Shown here in pieces: positions 7,963 through 15,505 of a DNA stretch of 50,838 nucleotides. This DNA is from Clostridiaceae bacterium (lineage in GTDB: Bacteria > Bacillota > Clostridia > Lachnospirales > Lachnospiraceae). The notes beneath the pieces were generated by a model. That model was not told the origin of the DNA. It did not search any database and saw only the letters and a program-made list of their open reading frames with translations. Location: NCBI GenBank assembly GCA_902362865.1, contig CABIYE010000023.1, positions 1 to 50,838 of the forward strand, given 5' to 3'. The translations under genes and the position numbers were made by a program. Each line of letters begins with the position of its first letter. Position 1 is the stretch's first letter.

Positions 7963-8100
7963 ATTTTCTTCATTCGCCCGTCCTCATTACGGAAAAGTCA
8001 GGGGCAGGTATTACCTTCCCCTATGCTTCTCTTTCCTTTTCTGCTGTTTCAGTTCAAACTGTTTCTCTGCTTCCCGTTGTTCCCGGTTCACAGCCCTACG
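7963..8100 (-). pseudogene. Scar holding fragments of a second yjdF and toxI/toxN start region
   Basis: Bases 8022-8059 match 12923-12960 (inside yjdF) almost perfectly, and the similarity goes on with a small deletion to about 8100. On the minus strand it reads EKQFELKQQKRKEKH. Bases 7963-7999 match 14094-14130, which is the toxin start codon, leader and terminator edge of the type III toxin-antitoxin locus. Neither fragment has an open gene. The order (yjdF piece upstream of toxin start) is the reverse of the intact locus, as if left by deletion within a tandem arrangement. Confidence 0.7.
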
Positions 8101-8154
8101 TTTTAAAAGCCTTTTCCAGCATCCGCCTGATGACCTCCATAAAAATACAATCAT

Positions 8155-8520
8155 TTATCTTACCAACATCTGCGCCGCAAAGACTGCCGCCACGCCAAGG
8201 ACAACGCTGATGCATATGTAGGCAAAGGCCGCCACCGTCTGCCCGTTTTTCATAAGGTCTGCGGATTCATATGCAAATGTGGAAAAGGTAGTAAATCCGC
8301 CGCAAATGCCCACCCGGAGCATCAGCGCCACCTGCGGAGGAAACGATTTATTTTCCGCAGCTATCGCAGCGATCAGGCTGATCAAAAATGCCCCGATGAC
8401 ATTGATCGCCAGTGTTTTTACCGGGAATCCACTTTCCATCTCAAATGGCAGAAGCCCAATTAAGTATCTGCACACCGTACCTATAAATCCGCCAATCCCT
8501 ACAATCACACAATTCAACAT
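8155..8520 (-). CDS. crcB: Fluoride exporter CrcB/Fluc
   Basis: About 121 residues with four membrane helices. It carries the Fluc signatures GGFIGTVCRYLIG at the N-terminus, the asparagine in AINVIGAF, and GGFTTFSTFAYE in helix 3. Fluc proteins are dual-topology dimeric fluoride channels that prevent toxic accumulation. Two adjacent ATG codons are possible starts; 8520 has the better spacing from AGGAG. Only one copy is present, consistent with a homodimer. No fluoride riboswitch is evident upstream, where a broken hydrolase gene ends 37 bases away. Confidence 0.9.
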   Translation of the reverse strand: MLNCVIVGIGGFIGTVCRYLIGLLPFEMESGFPVKTLAINVIGAFLISLIAAIAAENKSFPPQVALMLRVGICGGFTTFSTFAYESADLMKNGQTVAAFAYICISVVLGVAAVFAAQMLVR

Positions 8521-8559
8521 CATATTCTCCTATTCTGCGCTTCTGTTTGCCTGTTCCTC

Positions 8560-8918
8560 CTAAGTCGCACCCGCAATATTTTCCCCGCCGTACGCGGCAA
8601 TATAAGCTGCTGTCAGCGCGCCATTGGAGTGCCCGCAGACCACAGTCTTTTCTCCAATCACATTCTGTATAGTCCTCCCACACTCCCATCTGACCATGAC
8701 TCAGCAGCAAAGCAGGCCTCTCATTCTCCACCTCGCCATAATTGATGATATTCCCATTTGGAAGGGCAGACTGTTTTTTTCTGCATTTACAACCTTCCGG
8801 TTTTTGACATTTTCATCGTACCAATGCAGATTCCTGTAGGCAAAAACAGCAAATACCGCCGCCCTATAATAAGAATTACCGCCAAAATAAAACCCATGAT
8901 AAGAAATACTTTTTTCAT
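8560..8918 (-). pseudogene. Broken alpha/beta hydrolase
   Basis: The ATG at 8918 with AAGGAGG upstream opens a membrane-anchor sequence (MKKVFLIMGFILAVILIIG). The frame then breaks. Pieces in other frames read AYRNLHWYDENVKNRK, NGNIINYGEVENERPALLL, LSHGQMGVWEDY and finally VVCGHSNGALTAAYIAAYGG. The last is the nucleophile elbow of alpha/beta hydrolases. About 60 residues between the oxyanion-hole HGQM and the elbow are missing, and at least two frameshifts are present. The stop is at 8560. Confidence 0.75.
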
Positions 8919-9019
8919 AATCGATGTCCTCCTTAGACTTTTCCCATATTTCCTATCATTATGAGTATTACGCTATCATAAATCCATTAATCGCAATTGT
9001 CAAATAAATCCAATTTTTG

Positions 9020-9415
9020 TTATTCCACCCCATACGCAAACGGCAACAGCTCTCTTGCTTTCACTTTCTTTTCCTCTCCATCGATCCGAAGGATCACGCT
9101 GCACTCCGGCATATAGTCATTCAACATCTGGCGGCAGTTGCCGCAGGGCGGAACGATCTCCCCGCCGTCTTTTCCCCGGACGGCAACAATCGCCTCAAAT
9201 TCTCGCTCTCCCTGCGTGATCGCGGTTCCTATGGCAACCTGCTCGGCGCAGGCACCATGCAATGAATATACATTTACTCCAGCATATACGTTCCCGCTTT
9301 TGCATCTCACCGCCGCTCCCACCGTATGGTTTTGCTCCGCCTCGTCATAATTGGATTGAATGACCCTCTGCGCTTCCGTTAATAATTCATAATCCGCTCT
9401 TGTCAATGCTTTCAT
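9020..9415 (-). CDS. cdd: Cytidine deaminase-like enzyme
   Basis: 131 residues, the usual length of small tetrameric cytidine deaminases, which convert cytidine and deoxycytidine to uridine forms in pyrimidine salvage. Zinc ligands and catalytic glutamate are visible: C56-A57-E58 in HGACAEQ, and C91 and C94 in PPCGNCRQ. The stretch TVGAAVRCKSG is in the expected substrate-binding position. Some relatives deaminate blasticidin S, so the substrate is not certain. It stands alone between the hydrolase pseudogene and the IS fragments. Confidence 0.85.
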   Translation of the reverse strand: MKALTRADYELLTEAQRVIQSNYDEAEQNHTVGAAVRCKSGNVYAGVNVYSLHGACAEQVAIGTAITQGEREFEAIVAVRGKDGGEIVPPCGNCRQMLNDYMPECSVILRIDGEEKKVKARELLPFAYGVE

Positions 9416-9477
9416 TTTCCACCTCCGTTATATAACCTCTTATTTTTAATCAGAATAGAAATCGTTTCAAATATACA

Positions 9478-10040
9478 TTACATGGAAGACTTGTAATCAG
9501 TATAGGTTCCTTTATAATGCTTGATACGGCTCTTGTCCAGAAGGATCTCAATCCATTCATCTGATCCGGTCAAGGCGGCCTGCTCTTTTTTATAATCGCT
9601 GGATTTCAAACGTACAAGAAATGAAACTCCTTTATCCATCATTCGAATAAACGCCGTCGTAGATGGATATCCCCTGTCCATCACAACCAGAAATGGCTGC
9701 GAATCGCCTATTGTTTCACGAACACGATCTATCTGTTCTTCCGCAAGGCGCATTTCATCAAACTTACATTTACAGCGGTCACTTTCCAGAATCATGCGGC
9801 TCATAACATCATACAGACATCCCAAACCAATGGAAGCCTGCGGTTTCGTCCCTTTTCTACTAGAAGTTCCGAATTCTTCCAGAGTTTCCCTGGTAGTGGG
9901 GATATTGATTCCTGAACCGTCCGCAGCCAGAACGATATATCCTTGAAAGGTAGAAAATCCTGGTTCTGCGTAAAAATTTCTGTTATGATAGCGGTAAAGT
10001 TCATAAAAAGCCACCGGATTCAGCTGGGCATGCGGTGGAA
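9478..10040 (-). pseudogene. Fragment of an IS4-like DDE transposase
   Basis: The open part begins at about 10014, and similarity starts a few codons earlier (QLNPVAFYELYRYHN) directly after a stop. It contains the first catalytic aspartate in LAADGSGINIPTTRETLEEF and the second in LVVMDRGYPSTTAF. It stops at TDYKSSM before the catalytic glutamate. Both ends of the protein are missing and I see no terminal inverted repeats, so this is a dead remnant. Confidence 0.75.
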
Positions 10041-10127
10041 TTTACTCCCACACATTTGATATTTACTCTTTCATAGAAAAGTGGTATGGTTATCTCTCCT
10101 TCTGACAGCAGTAGAAGGAGGAACTCT

Positions 10128-11136
10128 ATGAGTAAATATATTCCCGGCAACCAGAAACATCTTACCCTTGAAAACCGTATTTATCTCGAAAATGAATTGG
10201 ACAAAGGCACATCCTTTAAAGATATCGCCAGATTTTTCTGCAAAGATTCGACCACCATCTCTAAAGAGGTCAAGACATACCGCCTGTCTGACTGGTATCA
10301 CAAAGGCACCTTTTATAATGCCCGGTTCGCAGACAGGGAATATCGTAAAAAGCTTCGGGATTCCAGAACCGGTATTAACATGACGAAACAGGAGCTACAC
10401 AAAAAAGGATAAGAGCATTTCCCCATTGATTGAACAGGGGCAGTCACCTTACCATATCCTGACCAACCATCCAGAGTTAGATATGTCTGTCCGTACCAAG
10501 TATTCCTATCTGGATCAAGGACTGTTTTTACCAACAGACTTTACAGCGACTTTTGCAGCCTGAAGCTTTCCTCCTATGTTGAAATGGACACCGTCCATTC
10601 TTCCAGAGAGTCAAAGAAAACCCTGCTGACCATATTTTTTACTAAAGAAAAGCTTTTTCTTGCATTCCTTTATGCCCCGGTGTACAGAAGGCGGGGTACG
10701 CCTTGTATTTGACTGTCTGGAAAAACATATAGGAACTTATGAATTCATTTCCATGTTTGAATATATCCTGACCGACCGGGGTTCGGAATTCGGTGATCCG
10801 GATGCGCTGGAAACCGGTGTAAATGGAATTCAGCGTTCCAGCATTTATTATTGTGATCCAAATGCGGAGCGACCAGAAAGGCGGGCTGGAACAGGCACAT
10901 ACCATGCTGCGGATGGTCTTTCCCAACGGAACCAGTTTTGAATTCCTTACCCAACGGGATGTGAACACAATCGTGAACCATATTACTTCACCCCCAAGGG
11001 AGATCCTTGGCGGAAAACGCCGTATAACGCAGCACTGGAAACACTTGAAAAAGAAACCCTGAAAGCATTTCAGCTCAGGCTGATTGAACCTAATCAGGTC
11101 AACCTAACGCCTAAGCCGATCCGCGTTAACCATTAA
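10128..11136 (+). pseudogene. Degenerate IS30-family transposase
   Basis: The ATG at 10128 follows GGAGG and starts an IS30-type helix-turn-helix protein (LTLENRIYLENELDKGTSF, STTISKEVK). The frame fails near 10400. Pieces then appear in other frames: SPLIEQGQSPYHILTNHPEL, VEMDTVHSS with the first catalytic aspartate, EYILTDRGSEFGDPD with the second, FPNGTSFEFLTQRDVN, and a tail ending at 11136 (ETLKAFQLRLIEPNQV). Several frameshifts and an internal deletion are present. It abuts the IS4-like remnant. Confidence 0.8.
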
Positions 11137-11145
11137 TCAACTATC

Positions 11146-12231
11146 TTAAAAATCTGCTGTCAGACTGGAAGTAAACTTTTCACATTCTTCAATGTCCTCA
11201 CTGCATTCTACGATTTCTTCTGCTTCAACATCAAAAGCATTCTCCTCTGCTGTTACCTCATGATCTGGATTACTCAAAAGAGTATCCTGTAAAGATACTT
11301 TCAATTTATCACAACATGGTTTAAATGACATATAAGTCAATCCGCCTCCGATAACGCCTCCAACTACTGGTATTGCATGCTTAAAGAAACCTGTAAAAAC
11401 TTCTTTTGTCATTTTAACACCAAACCATTTTGCTGTACTCTTAACTATCGGATAAATTGTTCCTTTCGTCAGTGCTTTTTTCATTAACTGTTTCTGAACA
11501 CCAGAACCAAGCGCTTTCGCAACTGCTTTCAATGCATTATTTGCACCTGCCACACCATACATTACTCCCAAGCAAAGAGTAAGGATATTCAACGTCTCTG
11601 CATCAAATTTCTTTCCTTTTTCCGTAACATCAATTTCTGGAAAACCATATAAATACAGCAACTTTTGTGTTGCTCTCAACATATATCCATAATACTGAAC
11701 AATATCAGCCGGAATGGTTGCTGCCATTGCAAAACCACCGGGCATCGACAAAGCAACCGAAATACCAGAAACACAATTTCTTTCATATTTGATTACTTCA
11801 TCGGCATATTTTTCAATTTCCTTTGTGGTGATACCTGCATGTGCTGGGTTAAATTCTATTGCGTCATTAATTACCTCTTGTGGATAACCCTTCATAAACT
11901 CACTGCGTAAAAACTCGTCTCGCTTGATACAAATACCTGGTACTTTTAATCCCATTATAATCACATCTTCGATGTCAACTTGACCGTCTCCATTTACATC
12001 CATGACCTTATTTACAATTTCTGTTGATTTATTCGCTCCTTCTTTCACTTTTGAAGATGCTTTTTCTACCAGTTTTTGAGTATTATCCGTCACATTTACT
12101 CTTGTCTCATTAATTTTGTCTTTATCTATTTTAGAAATATTATTAGCAACTTTATGAGATGTATTTGCCACAGTTTTTCCAATTTCTCCTGCTATATTTG
12201 AAATCGAATTCCCTATTCTTTTCAAAGCCAT
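11146..12231 (-). CDS. EcsC-like protein with one EF-hand/dockerin-type calcium loop
   Basis: 361 residues from the ATG at 12231. GGGGAGG lies about 9 bases before it, whereas the ATG six codons upstream overlaps that site. The N-terminal 85 residues are polar and helical. DVNGDGQVDIED is a textbook 12-residue calcium loop with acidic or polar ligands at 1, 3, 5, 7, 9 and 12. The rest resembles EcsC: IPADIVQYYGYMLRATQKLL in the middle, and a glycine-rich helical end HAIPVVGGVIGGGLTY. The biochemical role of EcsC proteins is not settled. The acidic C-terminus is probably disordered. Confidence 0.6.
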   Translation of the reverse strand: MALKRIGNSISNIAGEIGKTVANTSHKVANNISKIDKDKINETRVNVTDNTQKLVEKASSKVKEGANKSTEIVNKVMDVNGDGQVDIEDVIIMGLKVPGICIKRDEFLRSEFMKGYPQEVINDAIEFNPAHAGITTKEIEKYADEVIKYERNCVSGISVALSMPGGFAMAATIPADIVQYYGYMLRATQKLLYLYGFPEIDVTEKGKKFDAETLNILTLCLGVMYGVAGANNALKAVAKALGSGVQKQLMKKALTKGTIYPIVKSTAKWFGVKMTKEVFTGFFKHAIPVVGGVIGGGLTYMSFKPCCDKLKVSLQDTLLSNPDHEVTAEENAFDVEAEEIVECSEDIEECEKFTSSLTADF

Positions 12232-12249
12232 TCCCTTCTTCCTCCCCAT

Positions 12250-12644
12250 GATATTTTAAAACTGTCTATTCATCACACAATTTGTATTTTTCGCGAAATC
12301 ATGCATTAACAAGATTATACCACTTCAATGCGTAAAATCATATGGTAGAAAATAACAAGCAATCAGCATACAGCTACCTACCACAGAGAGGTTAAATAGA
12401 AAAATGCAATCATAATGCAATCAAAAAGAGAAAGAGCCGCAAAACCCTTGAAAAATAAAGATTTGCGACTCTGCTCCAACTATTCAAACTCCTCGGCAGA
12501 TAACTTGAACTGGCTGTTTTTCTCTGTTTTTTAAAGGATTTATTATCCATATTCTTCAAAAAATGCTCTCGTATTTGTGCTTGTCCAAATTTTAGAGTCA
12601 AAATAGAGCCAGCATCCAAAGCCGCTATTTTTTTCTTATCTGCC
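12250..12644. other. Non-coding stretch with a minus-strand terminator-like hairpin
   Basis: No supportable gene. At 12424-12472 the minus strand forms GAGTCGCAAA, an 18-base loop, TTTGCGGCTC, then a T-rich run. This is a plausible terminator for the yjdF transcript. About 15 bases before the hairpin is GAGTTTGAATA, a string that also precedes the hairpins at 14409-14456 and 19151-19212. The region near 12300-12420 shows nothing I can name. Confidence 0.5.
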
Positions 12645-12676
12645 CTAATTACATGGCTCTAGCGCCATGTAATTAG
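12645..12676. repeat. Palindrome downstream of yjdF
   Basis: CTAATTACATGGC (12645-12657) and GCCATGTAATTAG (12664-12676) form perfect 13-bp arms around six bases. A close relative lies at 13590-13611 on the other side of yjdF. Confidence 0.9.
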
Positions 12677-12710
12677 AAATTTTCGTTAAACTATTCATGA
12701 TAAATCTTTT

Positions 12711-13328
12711 TCATTCACTATCTTCTATATCGATGATATTTTCATCATCAGTAAGATTTTGTTCTCTCTCCAAAATGTCTGTTACTATCTTCTTTAACAA
12801 AATCTTATTATACTTATTCTCCGAAGAAGAAATTCTCATAAGATTCTTATTACCTTTAATCACTTTTAGTTTGCTAATGTTTTTTAATTGTTTTATCAAA
12901 TATCTATGTTTTTTCTTTTCAGTATGCTTCTCTTTCCTTTTCTGCTGTTTCAGCTCAAACTTCCGCTGTTTCTCTACTTCCCGTTTTTCCCGGCTCATAG
13001 TTTTACGTCCAGCTTTCAACTGCTCCTGCTGTAATTTCAAAGCCTGTTGCGACTTCGTGCCTATCCCGATGTTCTGTACCTGTTTTCGCACTTCTCTCTG
13101 TACCCGTTTCGGATTGCGACCAGCTTCCTTTACATCAGTTACCACAGCCGGACTAAATTTCAGTCGATAGTAGTTTCTCAGAACAAACTCATATATCTCA
13201 TAATCTTTCGGCTCCGCTCCAAACGTAACCTTGCATACAGATAACTTTCCCTCCGATATGCGTTCAAACACACCTATCCAGAATGGTTCCTCAAAAAATA
13301 CTGTCAATCTGCCCGATACTTTGTCCAT
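12711..13328 (-). CDS. yjdF: YjdF family protein (DUF2992)
   Basis: 205 residues. The N-terminal part (LTVFFEEPFWIGVFERISEG, FGAEPKDYEIYEFVLRNYY) and the strongly basic helical middle (NPKRVQREVRKQ, KSQQALKLQQEQLKA, REKREVEKQ) match YjdF of Bacillus and Clostridia. The C-terminal 60 residues extend beyond the usual length and end in an acidic tail. The function is unknown. The gene is characteristically controlled by the yjdF riboswitch, which binds azaaromatic compounds, and the matching leader is present. A product dealing with toxic aromatic compounds is therefore a reasonable guess. Confidence 0.85.
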   Translation of the reverse strand: MDKVSGRLTVFFEEPFWIGVFERISEGKLSVCKVTFGAEPKDYEIYEFVLRNYYRLKFSPAVVTDVKEAGRNPKRVQREVRKQVQNIGIGTKSQQALKLQQEQLKAGRKTMSREKREVEKQRKFELKQQKRKEKHTEKKKHRYLIKQLKNISKLKVIKGNKNLMRISSSENKYNKILLKKIVTDILEREQNLTDDENIIDIEDSE

Positions 13329-13344
13329 GACAATTCCTCCTTAA

Positions 13345-13470
13345 ATAATTGTACTGAACAAAGAATGGACGACCCTAAGGAGGGAGGGCTACTTACACCA
13401 AAGTGGTGCGGTCGGACTACCTACCGGCTCTATAAGAGATATTATCCCTTACGTTGTGTTTTTATCTCTG
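13345..13470 (-). ncRNA. yjdF-motif riboswitch (azaaromatic sensor)
   Basis: The transcribed leader of yjdF runs from a -10 like TAAAAT (13480-13485) to the ribosome site at about 13340. On the minus strand it contains AGCCGGTAGGTAGTCCGACC, a CACCA-CTT-TGGTG hairpin, and a pyrimidine-rich segment next to AAGGAGG-like sequence. The call rests on gene association and on conserved-looking purine-rich blocks. I could not align it to the covariance model, so the ends are approximate. Confidence 0.7.
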
Positions 13471-13509
13471 CGCCTTGATTTTACCATACTATCAGCGGTT
13501 TTTCTACAA

Positions 13510-13540
13510 GAAATAAAGGGCATAGCAATCGCCATGCCCC
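13510..13540 (-). terminator. Terminator after the toxN pseudogene
   Basis: On the minus strand GGGCATGGC and GCTATGCCC pair around GATT (one G-U pair), followed by TTTATTTCTT. It separates the toxin transcript from the yjdF promoter. Confidence 0.75.
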
Positions 13541-13589
13541 GAATTTCTACAATTCCAATGCCCTCTCAATTTTCTGTTACTTCTCTATC

Positions 13590-13611
13590 TACATGGCGCT
13601 AGCGCCATGTA
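13590..13611. repeat. Perfect 22-bp palindrome upstream of the yjdF unit
   Basis: TACATGGCG followed by CTAG and CGCCATGTA is its own reverse complement. It shares ACATGGC...GCCATGTAATTA with 12645-12676, so the yjdF gene and its riboswitch sit between two related palindromes. Confidence 0.9.
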
Positions 13612-13633
13612 ATTATTACACCAATAGGGAAAG

Positions 13634-14104
13634 CTATCTGTGCTTCCTCAACTTCTCCAATATCACCATAACGTCCGGCTGCGTTGGCGTGAATTTAATA
13701 CCACGCTTCAACATCCCCACAACTTTTCTCGCTTTTTGCTCAATCTCTCTGGCAGTATGCTCACTTGTCAGCATCAGATGATTTCCAGCGATTGTATATT
13801 CCCGTTCTATGTATTCTTCTGTTATCGGAAACATATCTTATATCAAAAATGCGCCCTCCCGGCTGTCGTCCAGTTTGACGATATGGAGAATGTCGCAAGG
13901 TTTCCCGGCTTTTTCTTTTTTCTCCATAATCCGTCTGTATTTGCCAATGCGGCTAGACAATGGTATCATCCAGTATATCCCGGTACTTGTATCTTCAAAA
14001 CAGTAATAATGCGGTCTATTTTCAGCCTTATTACCTTTGAGATACGGGTCTGGCATATCTTCAAAAAATTTATCCTTGATAATATAAAAGCCTGTTTTCT
14101 TCAT
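13634..14104 (-). pseudogene. Type III toxin ToxN/AbiQ/CptN family with an in-frame stop
   Basis: Read through one stop, the product is about 156 residues and matches endoribonuclease toxins of the ToxIN, AbiQ and CptIN type. Motifs are GFYIIKDKFFEDMPDPYL, NRPHYYCFEDT, IYWMIPLSSRIGKYR, then after the stop DMFPITEEYI and RGIKFTPTQPDVMVILE. The break is a single TAA at 13838-13840 where the family has glutamine (LIQDMFP), so one C-to-T change explains it. Both halves stay in the same frame and are otherwise intact. The upstream RNA repeats, promoter and attenuator are preserved, so inactivation looks recent. A sequencing error cannot be excluded. Confidence 0.85.
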
Positions 14105-14120
14105 TTGCCTGTCCTCATTA

Positions 14121-14152
14121 CAGAAAAGTCCCTCGCCTTGCGGCGAAGGACT
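14121..14152 (-). terminator. Attenuating terminator between antitoxin RNA and toxin
   Basis: On the minus strand AGTCCTTCGCC and GGCGAGGGACT pair around GCAA, followed by TTTTC. A leaky terminator in exactly this position sets the antitoxin-to-toxin ratio in type III systems. Only 16 bases separate it from the toxin start. Confidence 0.85.
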
Positions 14153-14154
14153 AT

Positions 14155-14249
14155 ACTTTCAACCCAACCATTTATATACCGCATATCGGTCAGCGGTAAA
14201 CTTTCAACCCGACCATTTATATACCACATATCGGTCAGTGGTAGACTTT
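14155..14249 (-). ncRNA. ToxI-like antitoxin RNA, 45-nt tandem repeats
   Basis: AAAGT on the minus strand recurs at 14245-14249, 14200-14204 and 14155-14159, bounding two full 45-base units that differ at only a few positions. Each unit contains TACCACTGACC/TACCGCTGACC with GTGGTATA/GCGGTATA able to pair. The paired changes (A to G with T to C) keep the pairing, as expected for the folded repeats that bind and block the toxin. The 45-base period fits the CptIN group. Only two complete copies are present. Confidence 0.85.
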
Positions 14250-14261
14250 CTTTGTACCTAC

Positions 14262-14290
14262 ATTCTAGTAAGTGCAAAGAGGAAAGTCAA
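14262..14290 (-). promoter_or_regulatory. Promoter of the type III toxin-antitoxin locus
   Basis: On the minus strand TTGACT (14285-14290), a 17-base spacer and TAGAAT (14262-14267) form a near-consensus vegetative promoter. It starts transcription a few bases before the first repeat unit. Confidence 0.8.
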
Positions 14291-14408
14291 TAGAACTTCC
14301 CATTAAAATTTTATGCAGATAACCGCTAATTATTCCCGTTACGCAGTAAAAGCTGAATTTGAGCGATATAGGTACAAAATATCGTCCACGCCATTTTGGC
14401 ACTCTTAA

Positions 14409-14456
14409 CCCCTCATAATGCTGGATTTCCGAGCTCTATTTTTTTATTCAAACTCG
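14409..14456. repeat. Direct repeat copy A
   Basis: About 48 bases, including CTGGATTTCCGAGCTC and TTATTCAAACTCG, recur in the same orientation at 19163-19212 with only a few differences. The two copies enclose 4.7 kb. Possible origins are attachment-site duplication, recombination between repeats, or two copies of a small terminator-like element. Confidence 0.8.
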
Positions 14457-14626
14457 GCTCCGTCGTGCCAAAACTTAACGGAATTAATTAAAGTTTTTCT
14501 TGCAATATGCCTAATTTTTATTTCTATTACATAATTTCCATTGGCTTTCTGATGAACTGTTGCCAGAATGTTACCATGGGTTAAGTATAACATATAAAAG
14601 TGAGAACGCAAAGATTCATTTGACAA
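14444..14626 (-). CDS. Possible 60-residue protein, unknown
   Basis: A TTG start at 14626 has GAGAGG six bases upstream. The product is basic with a beta-rich middle (THGNILATVHQKANGNYVIE) and ends in GAEFE inside direct repeat A. I recognise no family. It may be a remnant of a larger gene, because a related ...EFE stop context is also found near 12487. Confidence 0.3.
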   Translation of the reverse strand: MSNESLRSHFYMLYLTHGNILATVHQKANGNYVIEIKIRHIARKTLINSVKFWHDGAEFE

Positions 14627-14741
14627 TGCACACCTCTCTAGTTTTTTCTCATCTCAAATCATACTATTAAATTGAAACCCAAATTATGTTTTACATCAAT
14701 CTATCTCAACACATTTTTCAATAACAATTATCAAGTGCTCT

Positions 14742-14894
14742 TTATATTATACTTATACCTATTTTCTTTAACTCTTGTTTCATTTGATTTTGGGGATTTT
14801 TGCATTTCTCTGACAGATCACATTCAAGTATAAGCCAACCATCGTTGTATACCGCATCAAATGTAGGAGTTGAAATCTCACTCGCCTGCATCAT
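14742..14894 (-). CDS. Possible 50-residue protein or gene fragment
   Basis: The frame from ATG 14894 to TAA 14742 reads like real protein (STPTFDAVYNDGWLILECDL), but there is no clear ribosome site. It lies just downstream of the YcxB-like gene. The rest of 14627-14925 is A+T-rich and holds nothing else I can support. Confidence 0.25.
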   Translation of the reverse strand: MMQASEISTPTFDAVYNDGWLILECDLSEKCKNPQNQMKQELKKIGISII

Positions 14895-14924
14895 TTTAAT
14901 TTAATATTCGCTGTATTGTTTTGT

Positions 14925-15464
14925 TTACTTATCATACATGGGGTGTATCCATCCATATTCTATTTCCGGATGCTGTTCTATCATCCACTGTTTAAACACT
15001 TCAGCATCCCCCTGTGTAAAACATTGTTTATCTAGCAAAACTCCTTCATTATTCTCACCTGTGGTGAGCTTGTAATACGACTTTGCTTCTTCATATTTCT
15101 GAATGTCTTCCCATTCTACTTTATTGTTGATTTTTCCGTTGATATATAGAGAAATATTTTTGCCTCCCACCACTACTTTACACAACCAGTCTTTTCCACC
15201 AAAGTTCCTGGCTCTCATCAGCCGAAATGTCTTATCGGCACGCATCCAGTGAAAAAAAACTCCTCGATATACAGCAACAAATGTAAGAAATGCTCCTATT
15301 GTTTTCCATTTTGCAGAAACATCTGCCCTGTCAAAATAGAACCACCCAAACACCCCTACTACAAAAATAAAACAATATACATAAAATAGCGGCAGCTTCC
15401 AGAATTTAGGAGTTGCCCACTTATCATAACGTTTTCGATCCATTACATATTCATTGACGAACAT
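14925..15464 (-). CDS. YcxB-like membrane protein
   Basis: 179 residues. Two membrane helices (about 24-42 and 53-70) are followed by a soluble domain in the YcxB style (ISLYINGKINNKVEWEDIQKYEEAKSYY begins this part, positions about 104-131), with a C-terminal segment DAEVFKQWMIEQH. Function of the family is unknown. It is a single gene with a hairpin terminator upstream belonging to the permease gene. Confidence 0.7.
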   Translation of the reverse strand: MFVNEYVMDRKRYDKWATPKFWKLPLFYVYCFIFVVGVFGWFYFDRADVSAKWKTIGAFLTFVAVYRGVFFHWMRADKTFRLMRARNFGGKDWLCKVVVGGKNISLYINGKINNKVEWEDIQKYEEAKSYYKLTTGENNEGVLLDKQCFTQGDAEVFKQWMIEQHPEIEYGWIHPMYDK

Positions 15465-15505
15465 TTTGCCTTCTCCATTTTCATTTAACAGCTTTTTCTA
15501 CGTTT

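Noticed and set aside
7941..8210. 89-codon plus-strand frame
   Set aside because: It is the antisense of the yjdF/toxN scar and of the end of crcB; protein is low-complexity and has no ribosome site.
8441..8731. 96-codon minus-strand frame overlapping crcB
   Set aside because: It is one frame through the frameshifted alpha/beta hydrolase that runs on into crcB; it is not a gene of its own.
12410..12619. 69-codon minus-strand frame
   Set aside because: It reads through a terminator-like hairpin and ends in a T-run-encoded LFLFLI tail. I keep the hairpin and not the protein.
14155..14249. CRISPR-like array
   Set aside because: The 45-base units are contiguous without spacers and are followed by an attenuator and a ToxN-type gene, so they are antitoxin RNA repeats. 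No cas genes are in the window.
13640..14293. 217-codon plus-strand frame opposite toxN and the antitoxin repeats
   Set aside because: It is antisense to a well-supported type III toxin-antitoxin locus. Its C-terminal repeats simply translate the 45-nt RNA units.
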